NCBI GenBank assembly: GCA_014379065.1
Contig: JACMMM010000773.1
Span: 1 to 8,835, forward strand
Direction of reading: 5' to 3'
Length of the DNA stretch: 8,835 bases
From: Saprospiraceae bacterium
GTDB lineage: Bacteria; Bacteroidota; Bacteroidia; Chitinophagales; Saprospiraceae
Shown here: piece by piece, positions 7,631 to 8,835 of the stretch
Layout of the letters: each line of letters starts with the position of its first letter
Position numbering within the stretch: the first letter of the stretch is position 1
Program-made: the position numbers and the translations under genes
The notes under the pieces: model-generated
What the model was told of the DNA's origin: nothing
Databases searched by the model: none
What the model saw: the letters and a program-made list of their open reading frames with translations, nothing else

Positions 7631-7651
7631 AGCAGACTTTTGAGTAAGCAG
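7627..7651. repeat. 9-bp direct repeat AGTAAGCAG overlapping the glmM promoter
   Basis: AGTAAGCAG occurs at 7627-7635 and again at 7643-7651, 16 bp apart start to start. The first copy overlaps the -7 element and the second covers the upstream promoter region. The spacing is compatible with tandem binding of a regulator, but a chance repeat is possible. Confidence 0.4.
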
Positions 7652-7665
7652 GTTCTTGGAAATGA

Positions 7666-7703
7666 AAAAGGCAGCAACTCGACATTCCGTGTTGCTGCCT
7701 TTT
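7666..7703 (-). terminator. Intrinsic terminator of the DUF4249 gene
   Basis: Bases 7691-7703 pair with 7666-7678 as a perfect 13-bp stem (core GGCAGCAAC/GTTGCTGCC) around a 12-nt loop. On the minus strand the 3' arm runs into TTTTT. It lies 17 nt after the DUF4249 stop, separating the uptake pair from glmM. Confidence 0.85.
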
Positions 7704-7719
7704 CAAAAATTGTCTTTTC

Positions 7720-8628
7720 TTATCGTACTAGATAAACCTTTTCCCTGGACACCGAGAAAATACCAAGCCCGTCCACTAAGTTGTCGAACACCGATACTGG
7801 CTCCACAAGCGGGTTTTCATCGGCATCGTATTTTGCCTCATAGGAGCGCGACCAACGGTAATAATCTTCTGTAATGTTGCGCACACGGATGGTGTACTCG
7901 CTGCCATAACCACTATAAATCCTCGCCTGAAACTTATAAGCCTGCCCATCAAAAAATTGATCGCCAATGAGGCCGCTACCTTTTACGCCAAAAGCCACAT
8001 TTGGATCGGAAAAATCTTCTGGATAAACTGGGTATTTATAAACGCCCAAGGTGTCAAATTGCCCAGTACTGGGGTCATAGTTCGTTATATAGTTTATGGT
8101 CGAAATCGCCACTTCATAGTAGTTGCGCACCCCCGGCTGATCTTGGAGGAACACTTCAATCAAGTCGAATTGCTGTCCATTCTGTCCCGAACTTGAATTG
8201 ACCTTTATGCGGGCAGAATCCACTACAAAATCACTGGGCATTATCTGCGTTGCGCTCACTTTTGGGTAGTCAGGATGCTCGGCTCGGATTTCGTAGGTAC
8301 TGCCTGATTGCAACGGCTCGGGCAAATCACCTACAAGCACAAAGGAACTGTCGGCACTCAAGGGAGCGAGTGCAATCCATTTTTGACCGTCTTTATACAG
8401 TTCCGCAGAGCCCTCTTTGACGAAATAATCGTTGTAGCTCGGCACCGTCTCCAAGATACCGAAATTACGGGTCAATACCAACCGGACACTTGAATCCTGA
8501 TCGGTCAGGTTCAGGTGGAACGACAGCTGTTTGGTGTAGGGCGGCGGGTCTATTTCCACCGTTTGGCTAAAAAAATCTTCGCAAGAAACCAGTGCGAGCG
8601 AAGAGAGGATAAACAGTATATTTTTCAT
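7720..8628 (-). CDS. DUF4249 domain outer-membrane lipoprotein
   Basis: A 302-residue lipoprotein. The N-terminus is a lipoprotein signal peptide with lipobox LVSC, so the mature protein begins at C16 (CEDFFSQ). The body has the usual DUF4249 features: an early beta-rich stretch (QLSFHLNLTDQDSSVRLVLTRNF), an SAELYKDGQ segment, LQSGSTYEIRAEHPDYPKVSATQIMP, a middle YYEVAI region, and the end stretch NPLVEPVSVFDNLVDGLGIFSV. By family context these proteins sit in the outer membrane beside a TonB-dependent receptor and probably help capture its ligand, much like SusD with SusC, but the ligand is unknown. The end of a receptor-type barrel lies 75 nt upstream on the same strand, and the gene closes with its own terminator, so the two form an operon. 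The ATG at 8626-8628 gives a complete signal peptide directly. Confidence 0.88.
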   Translation of the reverse strand: MKNILFILSSLALVSCEDFFSQTVEIDPPPYTKQLSFHLNLTDQDSSVRLVLTRNFGILETVPSYNDYFVKEGSAELYKDGQKWIALAPLSADSSFVLVGDLPEPLQSGSTYEIRAEHPDYPKVSATQIMPSDFVVDSARIKVNSSSGQNGQQFDLIEVFLQDQPGVRNYYEVAISTINYITNYDPSTGQFDTLGVYKYPVYPEDFSDPNVAFGVKGSGLIGDQFFDGQAYKFQARIYSGYGSEYTIRVRNITEDYYRWSRSYEAKYDADENPLVEPVSVFDNLVDGLGIFSVSREKVYLVR

Positions 8629-8666
8629 TGTTTTAGACTTTTGATTTTGGACGTTGGTCCTTGGAC

Positions 8667-8700
8667 TTCCAAAGTCCAGCAGTCCAATGTCCAGTGTCCA
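8667..8700 (-). repeat. Tandem heptad repeat of TGGACnn units between receptor and lipoprotein genes
   Basis: On the minus strand the units TGGACAC, TGGACAT, TGGACTGC, TGGACTT and TGGAA begin at 8700, 8693, 8686, 8678 and 8671, a period of 7, 7, 8 and 7. The last units also fold: 8662-8668 pairs with 8672-8678 over loop CCA, and TTGGAC at 8647-8652 can pair with 8682-8687. It fills much of the 75-nt gap between the two genes. Its role is unknown. Confidence 0.6.
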
Positions 8701-8703
8701 CGA

Positions 8704-8835
8704 TTAGAATTTAAAACTCCAGGCGAAGTAAGGAATGACAGGGAAAAGTGCTGCTTTCTTTAGCACGGTTTTGTACTTACCATTGACTTCTTCCGTGTCT
8801 GTAAATAGGAAAAACGGGTTTTTGCGGTTGTAGGC
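8704..8835 (-). CDS. TonB-dependent receptor (SusC/CarboxypepD_reg-like), C-terminal 43 residues only
   Basis: An open frame enters from the right edge and ends at TAA (8704-8706). The visible residues begin AYNRKNPFFLFTDTEEVNGK and end LFPVIPYFAWSFKF. The pattern of alternating hydrophobic residues finishing in an aromatic C-terminal Phe is the last strand of an outer-membrane beta-barrel, and the FPxIPyf-FxF ending is typical of Bacteroidota TonB-dependent receptors. The location directly upstream of a DUF4249 lipoprotein supports this. The receptor would import the ligand across the outer membrane using TonB energy. Too little is present to name a substrate. Confidence 0.75.
   Translation of the reverse strand, partial: AYNRKNPFFLFTDTEEVNGKYKTVLKKAALFPVIPYFAWSFKF

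Overview
The window looks like chromosomal DNA of a Bacteroidota bacterium, most plausibly a Saprospiria or Chitinophagia type. The evidence is a secreted Asp-box repeat protein with a type IX secretion (T9SS) C-terminal sorting domain, a DUF4249 lipoprotein beside the end of a TonB-dependent receptor, start codons with little or no Shine-Dalgarno sequence, and a -7 promoter element of the Bacteroidota form TAnnTTTG. No tRNA, rRNA, CRISPR array or transposase was seen. Genes fill almost all of the window, and the largest gap is about 140 bases.

Layout: one plus-strand gene, cut by the left edge (1-2174), encodes the secreted repeat protein. Everything else is on the minus strand. Read right to left in transcription order: the 3' end of a TonB-dependent receptor (8704-8835), a DUF4249 lipoprotein (7720-8628) ending in a clear intrinsic terminator (7666-7703), then a promoter and glmM phosphoglucosamine mutase (6200-7579, TTG start). 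Next come an AAA ATPase fused to a DUF4435/TOPRIM-like domain (4501-6141), a DinB-like protein starting one base after its stop (4059-4499), an IscS/NifS-type cysteine desulfurase (2768-3922), and a small exported hypothetical protein (2233-2718) that converges on the plus-strand gene.

How the genes work together: the receptor and DUF4249 lipoprotein form the usual outer-membrane uptake pair. glmM (cell-wall amino-sugar precursor) and the cysteine desulfurase (sulfur supply) are housekeeping genes. The AAA-DUF4435 gene is the outlier. It has the domain content of the anti-phage PARIS system (AriA ATPase plus AriB DUF4435 nuclease) in one polypeptide, is clearly more AT-rich than its neighbours in sampled lines, and sits between housekeeping genes. 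It is the best candidate for an accessory defence system here.

Non-coding structure is also notable. A 44-bp near-perfect palindrome with a 3-nt loop covers the ends of both convergent genes. A perfect 28-bp inverted repeat with a 68-nt loop ends 11 nt before the cysteine desulfurase start. A tandem TGGAC-type heptad repeat lies between the receptor and lipoprotein genes.
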